Part shown: positions 34,975 to 43,597 of the stretch, piece after piece
How the letters are laid out: every line of letters starts with the position of its first letter
How positions within the stretch are numbered: position 1 is the first letter of the stretch
Assembly (NCBI RefSeq): GCF_026340655.1
Contig: NZ_JAPEOZ010000001.1
Coordinates: forward strand, 4,588,001 to 4,652,000
Length of the DNA: 64,000 nt
Direction: 5' to 3'
Source of the DNA: Streptomyces sp. NBC_01275
GTDB lineage: Bacteria > Actinomycetota > Actinomycetes > Streptomycetales > Streptomycetaceae
Position numbers and translations under genes: made by a program
Notes under the pieces: generated by a model
Database searches by the model: none
What the model saw: the letters and a program-made list of their open reading frames with translations, nothing else
Told to the model about the DNA's origin: nothing

Positions 34975-36213
34975 TCAGTTGGTTTTCGGGAGCTCCCAAA
35001 GAGCGTCGCCGACTTGCTGGGCGACCTTGCGGAGCATGGTGCCGGTCACGTGCATGTAGCGGGCGCGCATCCGGGCCGCTCCCCCGGGCTCCCACCCCAT
35101 GATCGAGTCGATCACGACGTCCGGGACTCCGAGGATCAGGAGCACGGTCGCGGCGGTGTGGCGAGCGTCATGGAGACGGCCGTTCCGGACGCCCGCGTCC
35201 CGCAGCAGCCGCTTCCAGACGTGGAAGTCGGTGTTGGGGCTCAGAGGTCCGCCGATCGGCGAGGCGAAGACGTACCCCTTCCCCTCCCAGTCGCCACCGG
35301 CCGCGATCCGCTCCCGCTCCTGGGCTTCCTGGTGCTGACCGAGAATCTTGATCAGCGGATCGGGCAGGCCGATGGTGCGCCGCCCGGCTCGGGACTTGGT
35401 GGACTTGTGCTCGCGACGGGTCTGCTCCTTCTTGGGGCAGTACCCCGCCTTCCGGCCGCACGGGTCGGCACCGCAGCCGTGCGCGTACCTGGGACGCAGC
35501 CGGTTCTTGCGGATGCGGACGTACCCCGCGCCCAGGTCGACGTCTTCCCAGTGCAGGCCGAGTGCCTCGCCTTGCCGGAGGCCGAGCGCCAGGGCGACGA
35601 CCCAGCGCGCGCTGTTGCGGAGCTTGGCCGCCTCGACGAGAAGGCTCTGCACCTCTTCGATCGTGTAGGGCTCGATGTCCTCTTCTTCGAGGCGGGGAGC
35701 CTTGGCGATCTCGGCCGCGTTGGTGGCGACGTGCCCACGCCGGACCGCTTCGCCGAGGGCGACCCTGATCGTCCGGTGAGCGTGGTGGGCGGTGCCGGCG
35801 GAGCTCCCGGACGCCTGCATCTTCCCGTAGAAGCGTTCGAGGTGCTCCGGCTCCAGGCGGTCGAGCTTGTGAGCGCCCAGGCCGGGGACGAGGTGAACGC
35901 GTACGTCGACCTCGTAGCCGTCGTACGTGTTCTCGGAGACGTACGGCTTGGCGATGTTCTCCACCCAGTGCTCAAGCCAGGCCTGGAGCGTCCAGCCCTG
36001 CCCCGGCTTCCTGAGCTTCTTGTCGTCGCGGGCCCGCTCCATTTCGCGGACTGCCTTGGTCACCTCGGGCTTGGTCTTGCGCTCGATGTGGCGTCGGTCC
36101 GGCTTGCCGTCATCACGGACGCCGACGGTCACTCGTCCGTGCCACTTGCCGTCCTTGCCGAGGTAGATCGACGAGGCACCGTTGGGCTGACGGGTGCGGT
36201 TCTTCTCTGCCAT
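34975..36213 (-). CDS. int: Tyrosine integrase of element 2 (pSAM2 type)
   Basis: A 412-residue integrase reading toward att copy B. The N-terminal arm-binding part is SIYLGKDGKWHGRVTVGVRD, the core-binding part SENTYDGYEVDVRVHLVPGL, and the catalytic residues are in ALGLRQGEAL (Arg), LHDARHTAAT (His-x-x-Arg) and MRARYMHVT (Tyr). All appear intact. A Cys-rich insert (HGCGADPCGRKAGYCPKKEQ) in the catalytic half is usual for this group. The stop codon lies within a CCGTCTCA arm repeat. Confidence 0.95.
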   Translation of the reverse strand: MAEKNRTRQPNGASSIYLGKDGKWHGRVTVGVRDDGKPDRRHIERKTKPEVTKAVREMERARDDKKLRKPGQGWTLQAWLEHWVENIAKPYVSENTYDGYEVDVRVHLVPGLGAHKLDRLEPEHLERFYGKMQASGSSAGTAHHAHRTIRVALGEAVRRGHVATNAAEIAKAPRLEEEDIEPYTIEEVQSLLVEAAKLRNSARWVVALALGLRQGEALGLHWEDVDLGAGYVRIRKNRLRPRYAHGCGADPCGRKAGYCPKKEQTRREHKSTKSRAGRRTIGLPDPLIKILGQHQEAQERERIAAGGDWEGKGYVFASPIGGPLSPNTDFHVWKRLLRDAGVRNGRLHDARHTAATVLLILGVPDVVIDSIMGWEPGGAARMRARYMHVTGTMLRKVAQQVGDALWELPKTN

Positions 36214-36223
36214 CTCGTCTCCC

Positions 36224-36475
36224 TCAGGCTGCTTGGGCGGACTGGGTGTGCCGGGCGGGTTGGTGGCGGAGCTTCGCCACGTAGGCGGGCACGGCTTCGG
36301 CGGGGACTCGGCGCAGCCGCCCGACCGTGACCGACTCGATCTCTCCGGCGAGGACGAGCCGGAAGCACGTCGTACGGCCGATACGGAGGCGTCTGGCCGC
36401 CTCTTCGACGGTCAGCAGAGCCAAGGACGGGTCGAAGGGGTCGGGCCGGAGGGTGGTGACTTGAGGTTCAGCCAT
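36224..36475 (-). CDS. xis: Excisionase/MerR-type helix-turn-helix protein Xis
   Basis: An 83-residue DNA-binding protein: LLTVEEAARRLRIGRTTCFRLVLAGEIESVTVGRLRRVP is the excisionase helix-turn-helix. The ATG at 36473-36475 has GGAGAG upstream and overlaps the repSA stop by eight bases. It ends 11 bases before int, so repSA-xis-int form one operon as in pSAM2. Confidence 0.92.
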   Translation of the reverse strand: MAEPQVTTLRPDPFDPSLALLTVEEAARRLRIGRTTCFRLVLAGEIESVTVGRLRRVPAEAVPAYVAKLRHQPARHTQSAQAA

Positions 36476-37913
36476 GGGTGGGCTCTCCTTCCGTGCCGGG
36501 GGCGGGTTCGAGGGATGCGGCAAGCCAGGCTTCGGCGTCGGAGAGGCCGGTTCCGGCGAAGGCCCAGTGGGCGAGGACGTATGTCGTCTCGGGCGCGTTG
36601 TCGGGGGCGGTGGTGGTTGCGGCTTGTACTCGTCGCCATTCGGCGCGGGCGGTGCGGAGTGCGCCGAGGGTGGTGGAGTAGCGGCGGGACTTGGTGGAGA
36701 AGTGGCCGCGGAAGCCGAGCATGTGAGCCCAGGCGCGCAGGCGGAGGTGTTCGAGATCCTTGCGTGCGCCGAGGTTCCAGGCGGCTCGGATGAGGCGGCG
36801 GGCGTGATCGCTGATATCGAGCTGGGCGAGTTCGGCGACGAACTTGAGGGGGCGGTCGAGTGCGCCCGTCGCGGCTTCCGCGCCCTTGGTGGCGTACTTG
36901 GCGATGTAGGCGGCGACGGCTCGTTCGGTCAGTTCCTGGCCGTTGTCGAAGTCGGCGGAGCGGATGGTGCGGACGTCGAATTGGCGGCCGAAGGCGAAGG
37001 TGTGAGGGCGGTCGGCGATGGTCGGGCCGTCGACGCGGACCTTCGCGGCGGCCGTGCTGATGGCGTCGGTGAGCAGTTCGGCGGTGGCCCAGGGCGGGGG
37101 CGGGGTGTCGCCGCCGGTGGGGCCGTCGAGGCGTATGACGGCGTGGAAGTGGACCGCGCCGCGCTTCTGGTACTCGGCGACCTTGGCGAAGGAGACGCGG
37201 GCGTGGTCGCGGAGATCGCGCTGAGAGAGGCCCGCGCGCTTGGCGACCTCCCGGCGCAGGTAGATCGAGAAGCGGCGCCAGAGGGGACCGGCGTGGGCGT
37301 TCCAGAGGACGGCGGCTTCGTAGTCGTAGGTGTCCGGGTTGAGCGGGGTGCCGAGTGTCTCGTCGTCCTGGTCGTGGTGGGTGCCGCAGCGGCAGGGGCG
37401 TCCGTCGGTGCGGCGGTTGTGGACCGGGCCGAAGCCGGGGGCGGTGAAGGTGGCGAAGACGCGGGGGTGGGTGGCGACGTCTTCGGGGGTGCCCTTGCCG
37501 CCGCGTAGTCCGGCGGTGATCAGCTGGAAGGTGTCGCGGCGGTAGACCTCGGCGCAGGCCGGGCAGCGGGTGGTGCGGCGGTTGTTGCAGCGGACGAGGA
37601 GTTGGCCGGCTGGGAGGTCGGTCGAGTCGAGGTGCTGGAGGATGCGGCCGATCTCGCCGGTGGCGGTGTCGACGTCGTATTCGGTGCGGTGGCCGTCGAG
37701 GCGGATGGGGTGGGTGCAGCCGCCGAGGCCGGAGAGCTGGCGGAGGATGCCGGGCAGGGTGCCGTGTGCGGCGAGGGCGGAGAGCTCCGGGAGTGGGGGT
37801 GGGGTGGTGCGGGTGAAGATGGCGGTCTCCTTCTGGCTTGCTCGGTCAGGAGTGACGGGCCCCGGGGCGGCCGGATGCTTGGCGGTGTCGTGGCCGCCCC
37901 AGGAGTCGGGCAA
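36468..37913 (-). CDS. repSA: Rolling-circle replication initiator RepSA
   Basis: A HUH-type initiator. AVHFHAVIRLDG carries the metal-binding H-F-H and YIAKYATKGAE the catalytic Tyr region; NNRRTTRCPACAEVYRRDTF is the usual Cys-rich N-terminal part. The start is unclear: the long frame begins with TTG at 37913, but the strong ribosome site AAGGAG sits seven bases before an ATC codon at 37820, exactly where MFTRTTPPPLPEL would be expected to begin. The gene may use ATC, or have lost its ATG. Confidence 0.92.
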   Translation of the reverse strand: MPDSWGGHDTAKHPAAPGPVTPDRASQKETAIFTRTTPPPLPELSALAAHGTLPGILRQLSGLGGCTHPIRLDGHRTEYDVDTATGEIGRILQHLDSTDLPAGQLLVRCNNRRTTRCPACAEVYRRDTFQLITAGLRGGKGTPEDVATHPRVFATFTAPGFGPVHNRRTDGRPCRCGTHHDQDDETLGTPLNPDTYDYEAAVLWNAHAGPLWRRFSIYLRREVAKRAGLSQRDLRDHARVSFAKVAEYQKRGAVHFHAVIRLDGPTGGDTPPPPWATAELLTDAISTAAAKVRVDGPTIADRPHTFAFGRQFDVRTIRSADFDNGQELTERAVAAYIAKYATKGAEAATGALDRPLKFVAELAQLDISDHARRLIRAAWNLGARKDLEHLRLRAWAHMLGFRGHFSTKSRRYSTTLGALRTARAEWRRVQAATTTAPDNAPETTYVLAHWAFAGTGLSDAEAWLAASLEPAPGTEGEPTHG

Positions 37914-37918
37914 GGAGC

Positions 37919-38164
37919 TCAGCGGCGGCGGTGGTCGCGGAGCAGGGAGCGCAGGACCACGGCGGCGATGGCCACGGAGATGGCCGTGATGGCAACGGCG
38001 GCCAGGAGCGCGGTGAGGACGACTCCGCCGACGAGCACGGCCGTCACGGTCTTCTGGCCGAGAGAGACCGACGGGAGCGAGCGGCGGGCGGGGAACGGGC
38101 CGATCGGGGTATGACTGTGCGCGGGCGACGGGGTGGGGGTGTCCGGGTACTTGGGGAGGAACAC
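37919..38164 (-). CDS. spdD: SpdD-like membrane protein
   Basis: An 81-residue protein. A Pro/Thr-rich start (LPKYPDTPTPSPAHSHTPIG) precedes a long hydrophobic segment (TAVLVGGVVLTALLAAVAIT) and a basic end LRSLLRDHRRR. This matches the SpdD protein that helps spread conjugating elements between mycelial compartments. It lies directly upstream of repSA. Confidence 0.82.
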   Translation of the reverse strand: MFLPKYPDTPTPSPAHSHTPIGPFPARRSLPSVSLGQKTVTAVLVGGVVLTALLAAVAITAISVAIAAVVLRSLLRDHRRR

Positions 38165-38196
38165 GGGATCCCTTCTTGCCTACTCGTCTAGATGTG

Positions 38197-38382
38197 TTAG
38201 CCGTTTACGACGTCCACACCGGAACGCGTGCCGGACTCGATGGCGGGGGCCAGGAAGGTGTGGGAGAGCCAGAAGCCGAAGAGGGCGATCAGGACGACGA
38301 TCCAGGTGCGGACGCCGAGGAACTTGACCGCTCCCCAGGCGAAGAAGCCGAGGACGACGACGAGCGGGAGGCTGACGGTCAC
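38197..38382 (-). CDS. Small AICE membrane protein
   Basis: A 61-residue protein with two hydrophobic segments (VSLPLVVVLGFFAWGAVKFL; WIVVLIALFGFWLSHTFLA), starting at a GTG with AAAGGA upstream. It sits among the spd genes and probably takes part in intramycelial spread. A KorSA-like half site (TACTCGTCTA, 38181-38190) lies just downstream. Confidence 0.7.
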   Translation of the reverse strand: MTVSLPLVVVLGFFAWGAVKFLGVRTWIVVLIALFGFWLSHTFLAPAIESGTRSGVDVVNG

Positions 38383-38398
38383 GGGATTCGGGGTCCTT

Positions 38399-38590
38399 TC
38401 AGCGGGCGGGGCAGCGGTGGGTGCGGGCGGCGAGTTCGGCGGCGGCGCGGCTGTCGTAGTCGGCGGAGAAGTTGCAGCGCGGGGCGGTGCAGGCGGCGGT
38501 GTGCTTCTCGCGGCCCCGGTGGTCGTAGGCGGTGCCGACCTGGACAGGGCCTATGCGGGTGACGTTGCGGAAGCGGCGGTGGGCGGTCAT
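38399..38590 (-). CDS. Mobile-element transfer protein (small)
   Basis: A 63-residue protein: RRFRNVTRIGPVQVGTAYDH, then CTAPRCNFSADYDSRAAAEL and HRCPAR, a pattern I recall from proteins named mobile element transfer protein in Streptomyces AICEs. The Cys and His residues suggest a zinc site. It sits between the 61-residue membrane protein and the next small gene. Confidence 0.78.
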   Translation of the reverse strand: MTAHRRFRNVTRIGPVQVGTAYDHRGREKHTAACTAPRCNFSADYDSRAAAELAARTHRCPAR

Positions 38591-38592
38591 GG

Positions 38593-38778
38593 TCAGTCCT
38601 CCTCTCGCGGGTTCGGGGCGGGGAACTCGGCGAGGATCCGGGCGGCTTCGGCAGGGTCCGAGGTGCGGTCGGCGGCTTCCTCGGCGAGGAGCCGGGCCAG
38701 TGCCCATCGGCTGCTGCGGGCCATCTCGCGGGCCGCGTCGAGGTAGTCGGCGGTGGTGTTGAAGTTGAGGAGGGGCAC
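38593..38778 (-). CDS. Small AICE hypothetical protein
   Basis: A 61-residue acidic helical protein (NFNTTADYLDAAREMARSSR, ALARLLAEEAADRT). It lies tightly between the transfer protein and the DUF2637 gene. Function unknown; conserved position in related elements as I recall. Confidence 0.68.
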   Translation of the reverse strand: MPLLNFNTTADYLDAAREMARSSRWALARLLAEEAADRTSDPAEAARILAEFPAPNPREED

Positions 38779-38781
38779 GGG

Positions 38782-39423
38782 TCAGCTTCCTGTCGGAGTC
38801 GGTGTGAGGTGGGCGGCGATGGCTTCGGCCATGGGCGCCGGGACGCCGAGGCGGGCGCGCAGGGTCGAGACGTCCATGGGGGTACCGGTTCGGGTGCGGT
38901 GGTCGGCGGCGACCTTGCGGGCGTGATCGATGAGGGCGGCTGGGACCGGGACGGCGGGGCGTTCTGGTGGTGCCTCGGCGGCGGGTTGTGCGGGCGGCTC
39001 GGGGGCGGTTTCGGGCTCGTCCTCCTGGTCCTCGACAACCGCGACGGCGGTAGCCGCCTTTGGTGCCGAGTGGGCGAGCAGCGTTCCGCCGAGGAAGGCG
39101 ACGGCGGGCCAGCCCGCGACGAGGATGCGCAGCCAGGCGGGGACGTCGCCGAGGTCGAGCAGGCCGGCGGTGGCGACGTTCGCGCCGAGGGAGGCGGTGA
39201 GCGCGATGACGAACCAGCACCAGGCCGCACCCTTGGCCGAGCCGGAGCGCAGTCGACGCCAGGCGGCGACGAGCAGCAGGTCGACGGAGACGGGGTAGGC
39301 CCAGGCCTTCCAGCCGTCCTGTCCGGCCGCCACGGCGATGTCATGGATGTGCGCGAACGACAGCGCGGCGGCGATGAGCGCCTGGACGAGCACCGCGTCG
39401 ACGCGGGCCAGTTGGGCGCGCAT
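38782..39423 (-). CDS. spdB: SpdB/DUF2637 membrane protein
   Basis: A 213-residue protein from the ATG at 39421-39423, with GGAAGGAG upstream. Four hydrophobic segments fill the first 110 residues (VLVQALIAAALSFAHIHDI, SVDLLLVAAWRRL, AWCWFVIALTASLGANVA, ILVAGWPAVAFLGGTLLA), the DUF2637 layout. A Pro/Glu-rich linker and a C-terminal helix-turn-helix-like end (LRARLGVPAPMAEAIAAHL) follow. It acts in spread of the element. Confidence 0.85.
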   Translation of the reverse strand: MRAQLARVDAVLVQALIAAALSFAHIHDIAVAAGQDGWKAWAYPVSVDLLLVAAWRRLRSGSAKGAAWCWFVIALTASLGANVATAGLLDLGDVPAWLRILVAGWPAVAFLGGTLLAHSAPKAATAVAVVEDQEDEPETAPEPPAQPAAEAPPERPAVPVPAALIDHARKVAADHRTRTGTPMDVSTLRARLGVPAPMAEAIAAHLTPTPTGS

Positions 39424-39505
39424 GGCGACTCCTTCCGGGAGCAGGCATGGGAGGGGTAGGGACATGGCGCGAGGCGGTCACGCCGACCGTGGGCGAGGGA
39501 GGTTG

Positions 39506-40885
39506 TCAGCCGGTGACGGGGTGCGGCTGGACGGCGGCGGGGGCCGAGGTCTCGACGTGCCGTACAGGGACGTCCGGCCGGAAGGGCTTCAGCGCGGGCA
39601 GGTCGGGCACCAAGTGGGCGGTCTCCCGGCAGATGTCGGCGGCGTCGCCGAGGGAGAGGTAGGGGGTGCGGATGCGGGACCAGCCGCCGGAGGTGTCGCC
39701 TGCGACGGCGAGGCCGGGACGTTCGGGAGCGATGGCGCAGGCGGCCCCGACCGCTTCCGGCGCGATGTCGCCGAGAGCCATCTTGGCGGAGGCTTCGTCG
39801 TTGACGCGGTGGCACACCCGGCCGGTGAGCTGGGCCCGCAGCATTGTCGCGCCCTTGCCGAGTTCGGCACCGAAGCGCTGCCCGCACACCTCCAGGTAGA
39901 TGCCGGCCGCGCGGCCCAGCTGGGCGAGCCTGATGAGCTGGGTGACCATCTCGTCTCGACGTTCCTCGTCCTTCCGGGTGGCGGTGAGGAAGAGTTCTGC
40001 CACCTCGTCGACGAACAGGACGACGGGCACAGGCCGTTCGCTCTCAGGCAGGCCCCAGATGTCAGAGGTGATCTCCTCGTCCGGGGTGTCGGAGGCGATG
40101 CCCTGTCGGGCCTTGATCAGGTCGTAGCGATCCTCCATCTCCTTGACCAGGACCGGCAGCAGCTCGGCCGCTTCGTCGGGGTCGGTGGCGAGCGCGGAGA
40201 GACGCGGGGCGAACGGAGCCAGCTCGACGCCCCGCTTGCAGTCGACGCCGACAAGGGCGACGTTCTGACGGGCGAGCCCGGAGACCAGGTGCCGCAGGTA
40301 CATGGACTTGCCCGACAGCGTTGCCCCGAGAGTGAGTTGGTGAGGCACGGCCCGGTAGTCGCGGACGAAGGGCATGGCGTCCTCCCGCAGCGCGACCGGC
40401 ACCCTGAGGAACCCGCCCTCGGCCTTGCGAGGCATCCGCACCTTGCGCAGGACGTCGAAGCCGACCAGCCGCAGTTCGACCACACCGGGCTTGACGGTGG
40501 TGACGTACACGGCGTGCACACCCCAGGCGTGCCGCAGCCGTTCGGCCGAGGCGGCGACGTCGGCGGGTTCCTGGCCAGGGGCGAGGCGCAGCCGAAGCCG
40601 GAGGCCGGTCGCCGTGGGCCGGAGGATGCCCCGGCGGGGCGGTACGGGCCGCACCTCCCGTCGGGTGGTGACCTTGACGGCGAGGACCCGCAGCCGGGAG
40701 GGAGCGACGGTCAGGCCTCAGGCTTCCATGACGGAGGCGTACGAGCTGAGCAGCCGGACGGTGGATATCGGCCCGCCGCCCGCCGACCAGTAGAGGCTGG
40801 GGTGGTTGGCTCGGGTGTAGGCAGCCCCGCCGCCGAGCGCGGCGACAGGACCACCCACCTCCAGAAGGGTCATCAGGTCGGACAT
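39506..40885 (-). pseudogene. traB: TraB/FtsK-SpoIIIE transfer protein with in-frame stop
   Basis: Septal DNA translocase for conjugation of double-stranded DNA. Walker A is GATLSGKS and Walker B VVLFVDEVAEL; the rest is FtsK-like. The frame from the ATG at 40883-40885 (MSDLMTLLEVGGPVAALGGG) is interrupted by TGA at 40718-40720 after ASVMEA; reading through gives GLTVAPSRLRVLAVKVTTRR and then the FtsK part without frame change. Relatives as I recall have a Cys at this point (TGC). Without read-through, translation would have to restart, for example at the GTG at 40654, losing about 77 residues. Overlaps the upstream gene by TGATG. Confidence 0.82.
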
Positions 40886-41241
40886 CAGGCCGTGGCCCCC
40901 ATGACGGCCGGGAAGGCGGCTGGGGTGACGGCGGCGGCGCGGTAGGCGATGCCGTGACGCTGCTGCCCGTTGAACACGGACTCCCACGGCCGGGCGACCA
41001 GCCCCGGCAGCGAGACCGGAGCACCGAGGTTCAGCCCCTCGGAGACACCGCCTTCCGGGACGGTGACCTTGATCAGCGAGGACTCCCCGTCCTCGATGTA
41101 GACGACGCCGAGAGTCATCAGCGCCTCACCGCTGACGGCGTCCTTGGCGATCTCGCCGGTCTGCCGGTCGCGGACCTTCGGCTCAGGGGCCTCCGTCAGA
41201 AGGATGGTCGCGGCGGAGGTCTCAACACGGATGGTGCGCAA
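40885..41241 (-). CDS. SCO3933-family regulatory protein
   Basis: A 118-residue protein beginning at a TTG (MRTIRVETSAATILLTEAPE). The body (KVRDRQTGEIAKD, SSLIKVTVPEGG, LVARPWESVFNGQQRHGIAY) matches the SCO3933-type regulator always found just upstream of traB in AICEs. It probably controls or assists the transfer operon. Its promoter region carries the KorSA-like sites at 41257 and 41332. Confidence 0.82.
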   Translation of the reverse strand: MRTIRVETSAATILLTEAPEPKVRDRQTGEIAKDAVSGEALMTLGVVYIEDGESSLIKVTVPEGGVSEGLNLGAPVSLPGLVARPWESVFNGQQRHGIAYRAAAVTPAAFPAVMGATA

Positions 41242-41256
41242 GGTTGCGTTCCTATC

Positions 41257-41349
41257 TACTCGTCTATACAAGATGCGATCTACGAACCCGATCTCGCGGG
41301 GTCGTGATGATCACCTTGCACACAACTTAGCTACTCGTCTATACGAGTA
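41257..41349. promoter_or_regulatory. Two KorSA-like operator sites
   Basis: TACTCGTCTATACAAG at 41257 and TACTCGTCTATACGAGTA at 41332-41349; in the second, TACTCGT and ACGAGTA are perfect arms around CTAT. Related sequences lie at 38181, 42214-42225 and 42764-42780, each beside an element 2 promoter. The GntR gene at 41410-42198 is the likely reader. Confidence 0.65.
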
Positions 41350-41409
41350 AGCGTGTTGGGGTGTACGAGTTCGGAGAGACGTCCCCGCGCACCACCGCCA
41401 GTCACCCGC

Positions 41410-42198
41410 TCAGGTCGCCGGGAGTTGGTACGACAGGACGTAGGCGTCTGCCGCCATGACCGTGTCGCAGACCTCGACGGGCCGTCCCTCGGCGTCGAAG
41501 GCAGTCCGGATCAGGTGGATCACGGGCACGCCGGCCGCCAGGCGGAGCGTCTTCACCTCGGTGGGCGAGGGCATCCGCGCGCGGATCTCCTCTTCGAAGT
41601 GATCGAGGCGGTGGCCCAGTTCTTCGAGGCGGGCGTAGATGCCGCCGGGACCGGGGTTGGGCTCGGCGATCGGCGTACCGCGCGCGATGTCGAGCGGGAG
41701 ATAGGAGGTAGCGAACTCGACCGGTCGACCGTCGAGGAGGTACCGGCGTCGACGGGCGAGCACTCGCCGTACGGACCCGAGCCGGGCGGAGACGTCCGCG
41801 CTGGCCTTCTCCTCCTTCACCTCAAGACTGTCGACCTGGGGGTGACTGCCTGCGGCGTCGGCCTCGACGATGAAGGCGGACTTCCCTTGCTCCCGGTGCC
41901 GTCGCGCGAACCGGTCGGAGGCGAGCCGTCGCACGGGCGGACGCGGTCGGACGAAGACGCCCTTGCCGTGCTCGGCGTGCACGAGCCCCTCGCCCTGGAG
42001 GATGGAGAAGGAGTTCCTGACCGTCATGCGGGAGACCCCGTAGTGGTCGACCAGCTCGGCCTCCGAGGGCAGTTTCTCGCCCTCCCGGAACCGCCCGCGG
42101 TCGATGGCCTCGCGCAGGTGGTCGGCGATCTGCCGGAAGACCGCACGATCGCTCGTGGGGTCGAGATCACCGAGCAGGCCCGAAGAGAGAGCGCTCAC
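41410..42198 (-). CDS. korSA: KorSA-like GntR repressor
   Basis: A 262-residue GntR/UTRA regulator: winged helix VFRQIADHLREAIDRGRF, LPSEAELVDHYGVSRMTVRN, then a UTRA domain (RVLARRRRYLLDGRPVEFAT, VPVIHLIRTAFDAEGRPVE). In pSAM2 the equivalent KorSA keeps transfer and replication genes silent. Divergent from the Nudix gene across a short region with one operator-like half-site pair. Confidence 0.85.
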   Translation of the reverse strand: MSALSSGLLGDLDPTSDRAVFRQIADHLREAIDRGRFREGEKLPSEAELVDHYGVSRMTVRNSFSILQGEGLVHAEHGKGVFVRPRPPVRRLASDRFARRHREQGKSAFIVEADAAGSHPQVDSLEVKEEKASADVSARLGSVRRVLARRRRYLLDGRPVEFATSYLPLDIARGTPIAEPNPGPGGIYARLEELGHRLDHFEEEIRARMPSPTEVKTLRLAAGVPVIHLIRTAFDAEGRPVEVCDTVMAADAYVLSYQLPAT

Positions 42199-42283
42199 GT
42201 GTACTCCTTTAGGTATCTAGACGAGTGGGCAAGTGATTGTTGCTACGGTGGAGAGCCTAGCCATCCCGAGAGGGCAGAGGAAC

Positions 42284-42715
42284 GTGAGCACTGAGCGCCC
42301 GCACTCCGTGAGCGTGGCCGGAGTCGTCGTCGACGACCAGGGCCGGGCCCTCCTGATCCAGCGCCGCGACAACGGCCACTGGGAACCTCCGGGCGGCATC
42401 CTCGAACCCGAGGAGGCCATCCCCGACGCCCTTCAGCGCGAGGTGCTCGAAGAGACCGGCGTCAAGATCACGCTTCCCGCGACCCTCACGGGCGTCTACA
42501 AGAACATGACGGGCCTGATCGTCTCGCTTGTCTTCCGCTGCGAGGCCGCCGACGGCATGCCCACCACCGGAAGCGAGACCCGCGCACTGCGCTGGGCAAC
42601 CCGTGAAGAAGTCTCCGAACTCGCCGACGAGGCGTACGCGATTCGCGTCATCGACGCATTGGACGCGGCGTCTCCGCCGGCCATCCGCGCCCACGACGGC
42701 GTGAAACTCGTCTAG
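42284..42715 (+). CDS. Nudix hydrolase, Pif-like
   Basis: A 143-residue protein with an exact Nudix box (G-x5-E-x7-REVLEETGV, in GGILEPEEAIPDALQREVLE). pSAM2 carries a Nudix protein, Pif, that stops transfer between donors; position beside korSA suggests the same job here. Start at the GTG with AGAGGAAC upstream. Confidence 0.82.
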   Translation: MSTERPHSVSVAGVVVDDQGRALLIQRRDNGHWEPPGGILEPEEAIPDALQREVLEETGVKITLPATLTGVYKNMTGLIVSLVFRCEAADGMPTTGSETRALRWATREEVSELADEAYAIRVIDALDAASPPAIRAHDGVKLV

Positions 42716-42761
42716 TCCGAACCCGCTGCACATGGCGGCCTATCAGCATGAAGGAACTTGT

Positions 42762-43190
42762 ATGCACGAGTATACGAGTATGGCGAGGGTCTGGGGACTG
42801 TCTTGCCCAGGTTTCCCTGAAGAGGTCAGCCGGGCCCGCCGCTGGACCCGGGACATCCTGCGCGGCTCCCCTTTTGCCGAGGACGCCGAACTGATCGTGA
42901 GCGAGCTCAGCGCGAACGCGATCCTCCACACGGCCAGCGGCCGGGAGTTCGGGACCTTCCACCTGGTCGTCGTGGTCTCGGACCGGGTAGTGGCGGTGTC
43001 GGTGACGGACGACGGAGGCACGGGAACGGCCCCGAAGGCCGAGCACCGGGACCAGGACGCCGAGCACGGCCGAGGCCTGGGCATGGTCGGCGCGATCGCC
43101 CACCGGGTCGTGGTCCACGACAGCGACGGCGGACACACGGTCACCGCGGAACTCTTCACGGACGTACGACGAGGAGCGCACCCATGCTGA
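42762..43190 (+). CDS. RsbW-like ATP-binding protein
   Basis: A 142-residue HATPase domain alone: N-box AELIVSELSANAILHT, G1 VSVTDDGG and G2 GRGLGMVGAIA. Such proteins often act as anti-sigma kinases in Streptomyces. KorSA-like sites overlap its start (42764-42780), so it may belong to the element's regulon. It overlaps the next gene by seven bases. Confidence 0.8.
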   Translation: MHEYTSMARVWGLSCPGFPEEVSRARRWTRDILRGSPFAEDAELIVSELSANAILHTASGREFGTFHLVVVVSDRVVAVSVTDDGGTGTAPKAEHRDQDAEHGRGLGMVGAIAHRVVVHDSDGGHTVTAELFTDVRRGAHPC

Positions 43191-43567
43191 GGGCCACGAC
43201 CAGGAGCGGGTTCTGGTGCGAGTGCTGGACGGAAGGGTTAGACGGGCGGTGCCCGCCAGCTCTCTTCGGTTCCTTCGACGCCTACTCGGCCTACGAGGCG
43301 AACAACTGGGTGGCGACGATCCTCCGCACCATCTCCCCAGCCCTCGACACGGCCACCTCTCAAAAGGCGTGGACACGACTTCACGACCACCGCATCGACA
43401 CGAGACGAGCCCTCCTGCGGCGAGAGCCTTGGTCGGTGTCCGTCACCCACGTCAGCACCCGCATCACATGGACAGTCCGACCAGCGCTCTTCCTGCCGAT
43501 GGCACACCGCCAGGGTGTCGAACTCCCGTCCTGCTCACATGACTTCAAGCGCCGCAAGGGAAGCTGA
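43184..43567 (+). CDS. Hypothetical AICE-associated protein
   Basis: A 127-residue basic protein (SFDAYSAYEANNWVATILRT, HDHRIDTRRALLRREPWSVS). I recall similar small proteins following the RsbW-like gene in Streptomyces elements. No domain recognised. Confidence 0.6.
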   Translation: MLRATTRSGFWCECWTEGLDGRCPPALFGSFDAYSAYEANNWVATILRTISPALDTATSQKAWTRLHDHRIDTRRALLRREPWSVSVTHVSTRITWTVRPALFLPMAHRQGVELPSCSHDFKRRKGS

Positions 43568-43597
43568 ACAGTCCATGATCTTCCCTACAGTGCTCGC

